Shown: in pieces, positions 18,513 through 19,060 of the stretch | Numbering within the stretch: position 1 is the stretch's first letter | How the letters are laid out: the number at the start of each line of letters is the position of its first letter | Source of the DNA: RGUW01 sp049421025 | GTDB lineage: Bacteria > Cyanobacteriota > Cyanobacteriia > PCC-6307 > Cyanobiaceae | Direction of reading: 5' to 3' | NCBI GenBank assembly: GCA_049421025.1 | Contig: JBMSMG010000030.1 | Coordinates: 1 to 19,060 of the forward strand | DNA length: 19,060 nucleotides | Program-made: the position numbers and the translations under genes | Notes under the pieces: generated by a model | What the model was told of the DNA's origin: nothing | Databases searched by the model: none | The model's input: the letters and a program-made list of their open reading frames with translations, nothing else

Positions 18513-18683
18513 AGGCACTTCTGAGCCCGCAGCACCACGCATGGCCATCGTTGCCAGGCCTACAGAAGCTGAGGCCAGCAACGCAAACCACAGCGCCCTC
18601 CTGAGCCCCCTCCAAGGTGTTCGGGCCTCCTGCAGCAGACGGGCCTTGAGCTCAGGATCAAGGGGCTTCGGTTTCGATGCCAC
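18432..18683 (-). CDS. Small two-helix membrane protein, DUF3493/LPA1-like
   Basis: 83 residues. A basic N terminus (DPELKARLLQEARTPWRGLRR) precedes two hydrophobic helices near 28-48 and 61-78 and a short charged end (FDRQRGE). This matches my memory of the DUF3493 family (Low PSII accumulation1/Rep27), small cyanobacterial membrane proteins related to the C-terminal part of a plastid photosystem II assembly factor; a photosystem role here is only inferred. The start is GTG at 18683, directly preceded by an in-frame TGA, so no longer form is possible, and no ATG lies in the first 40 codons. The final 81 bases overlap the tail of the convergent gene. The gene diverges from the tRNA to its right. 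Confidence 0.75.
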   Translation of the reverse strand: MASKPKPLDPELKARLLQEARTPWRGLRRALWFALLASASVGLATMAMRGAAGSEVPSADLLIQVGAFGLFAALLWFDRQRGE

Positions 18684-18709
18684 TCAGCAAACTCCAGCCC
18701 TGGCTGTGA

Positions 18710-18718
18710 TGGTAGGTT
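18710..18718 (+). promoter_or_regulatory. Candidate extended -10 promoter for tRNA-Thr
   Basis: TGG-TAGGTT just upstream of the tRNA is a TGn extended -10 box (TAGGTT at 18713-18718), ten bases before the mature 5' end. No clear -35 element. It would give a very short 5' leader, usual for single tRNA genes. Confidence 0.35.
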
Positions 18719-18728
18719 CGTGGGCCGC

Positions 18729-18800
<72 letters not shown>

Positions 18801-19010
18801 TTCACGACACGGGCTCCGATTCGCCATGGCCGGGCTCGCTGCACGCGCGGCGGCCTGGGCCCTGAGCTGCCGTTGCTGCATGAGGGCCTGCAACGCGTCG
18901 CCAACGAGGTCGGCTGCCTTGATAACAGCCACAGGGCACCGGCAGAGCCTCAACGTTCTGCTGCCTCAACGTGCTGCTGATCCGGTGCCACCAGCTGTTT
19001 CACCCACACC
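18801..19010. other. Intergenic stretch without convincing gene
   Basis: About 210 bases after the tRNA. A plus-strand frame from 18826 runs through the downstream terminator and has no recognisable features. A minus-strand GTG frame of 46 codons (18932 to 18792) would end inside the tRNA and has no support beyond a plausible helical composition. The only clear structure is the near-perfect tandem repeat at 18947-18978. Confidence 0.6.
18947..18978 (+). repeat. 16-base tandem repeat, two copies
   Basis: GCCTCAACGTTCTGCT (18947-18962) is followed at once by GCCTCAACGTGCTGCT (18963-18978), 15 of 16 positions identical. It lies in the non-coding stretch between the tRNA and the terminator and looks like a recent local duplication. 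Confidence 0.85.
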
Positions 19011-19037
19011 AAAAAGCCCCCTGCCGGAGCAGGGGGC
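19011..19037 (-). terminator. Strong intrinsic terminator for a minus-strand transcript
   Basis: On the minus strand GCCCCCTGC, loop TCCG, GCAGGGGGC (a perfect 9-base GC-rich stem with a UCCG tetraloop) is followed by TTTTT (19015-19011). This is a textbook intrinsic terminator. On the plus strand the stem is followed by CTT and then G-rich sequence, so the direction is clear. The gene it serves must end at or beyond the right edge, since 19038-19060 has no stop codon in any minus frame. Confidence 0.9.
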
Positions 19038-19060
19038 CTTGGGGATTCCGTAGCTGGATT

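Noticed and set aside
18826..19053. 75-codon plus-strand frame after the tRNA
   Set aside because: It reads straight through the tandem repeat and the terminator stem and has no recognisable sequence.

Overview
The window looks like a stretch of chromosomal core genome from a high-GC picocyanobacterium of the Synechococcus/Cyanobium type. Four things point there. The RNA polymerase beta-prime subunit is split into rpoC1 and rpoC2. The order is rpsT-tatD-rpoB-rpoC1-rpoC2. Two small proteins at the right resemble families I associate with cyanobacteria. GC content appears to be above 60% throughout. I found one copy of the octamer GCGATCGC (HIP1, 17754-17761), far fewer than in many freshwater cyanobacteria. 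I see no insertion sequence, phage gene, CRISPR array or resistance cassette, and codon use looks even.

Left part (1-8669), all on the minus strand: rpsT (S20), a TatD-family metallohydrolase, rpoB, rpoC1 and the first 644 codons of rpoC2, which runs off the left edge. This is one transcription/translation cluster read right to left. A 214-base leader in front of rpoB could hold its own promoter.

Middle (8670-12115): hisD (histidine biosynthesis) diverges from rpsT and converges on rpiA (pentose phosphate/Calvin cycle). A perfect 10-bp inverted repeat contains both of the convergent stop codons. Upstream of rpiA on the same strand lies a secreted HtrA/Deg serine protease with one PDZ domain.

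Right part (12116-17836), plus strand: a small four-cysteine protein, rimP, nusA, ylxR and infB form the classic ribosome-maturation/antitermination/initiation operon, with 4-base stop-start overlaps at two junctions. After infB comes a membrane protein with a hydrophilic tail. The last 81 bases of its gene are also the last 81 bases of a convergent gene for a small two-helix membrane protein (DUF3493/LPA1-like). The two frames lie codon opposite codon. This is the most unusual arrangement in the window. A tRNA-Thr(CGU) with a T-stem mismatch follows, then about 210 bases with no convincing gene, and finally a strong intrinsic terminator for a minus-strand transcript entering from beyond the right edge.

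All calls come from reading the sequence and remembered family features; no database search was run.
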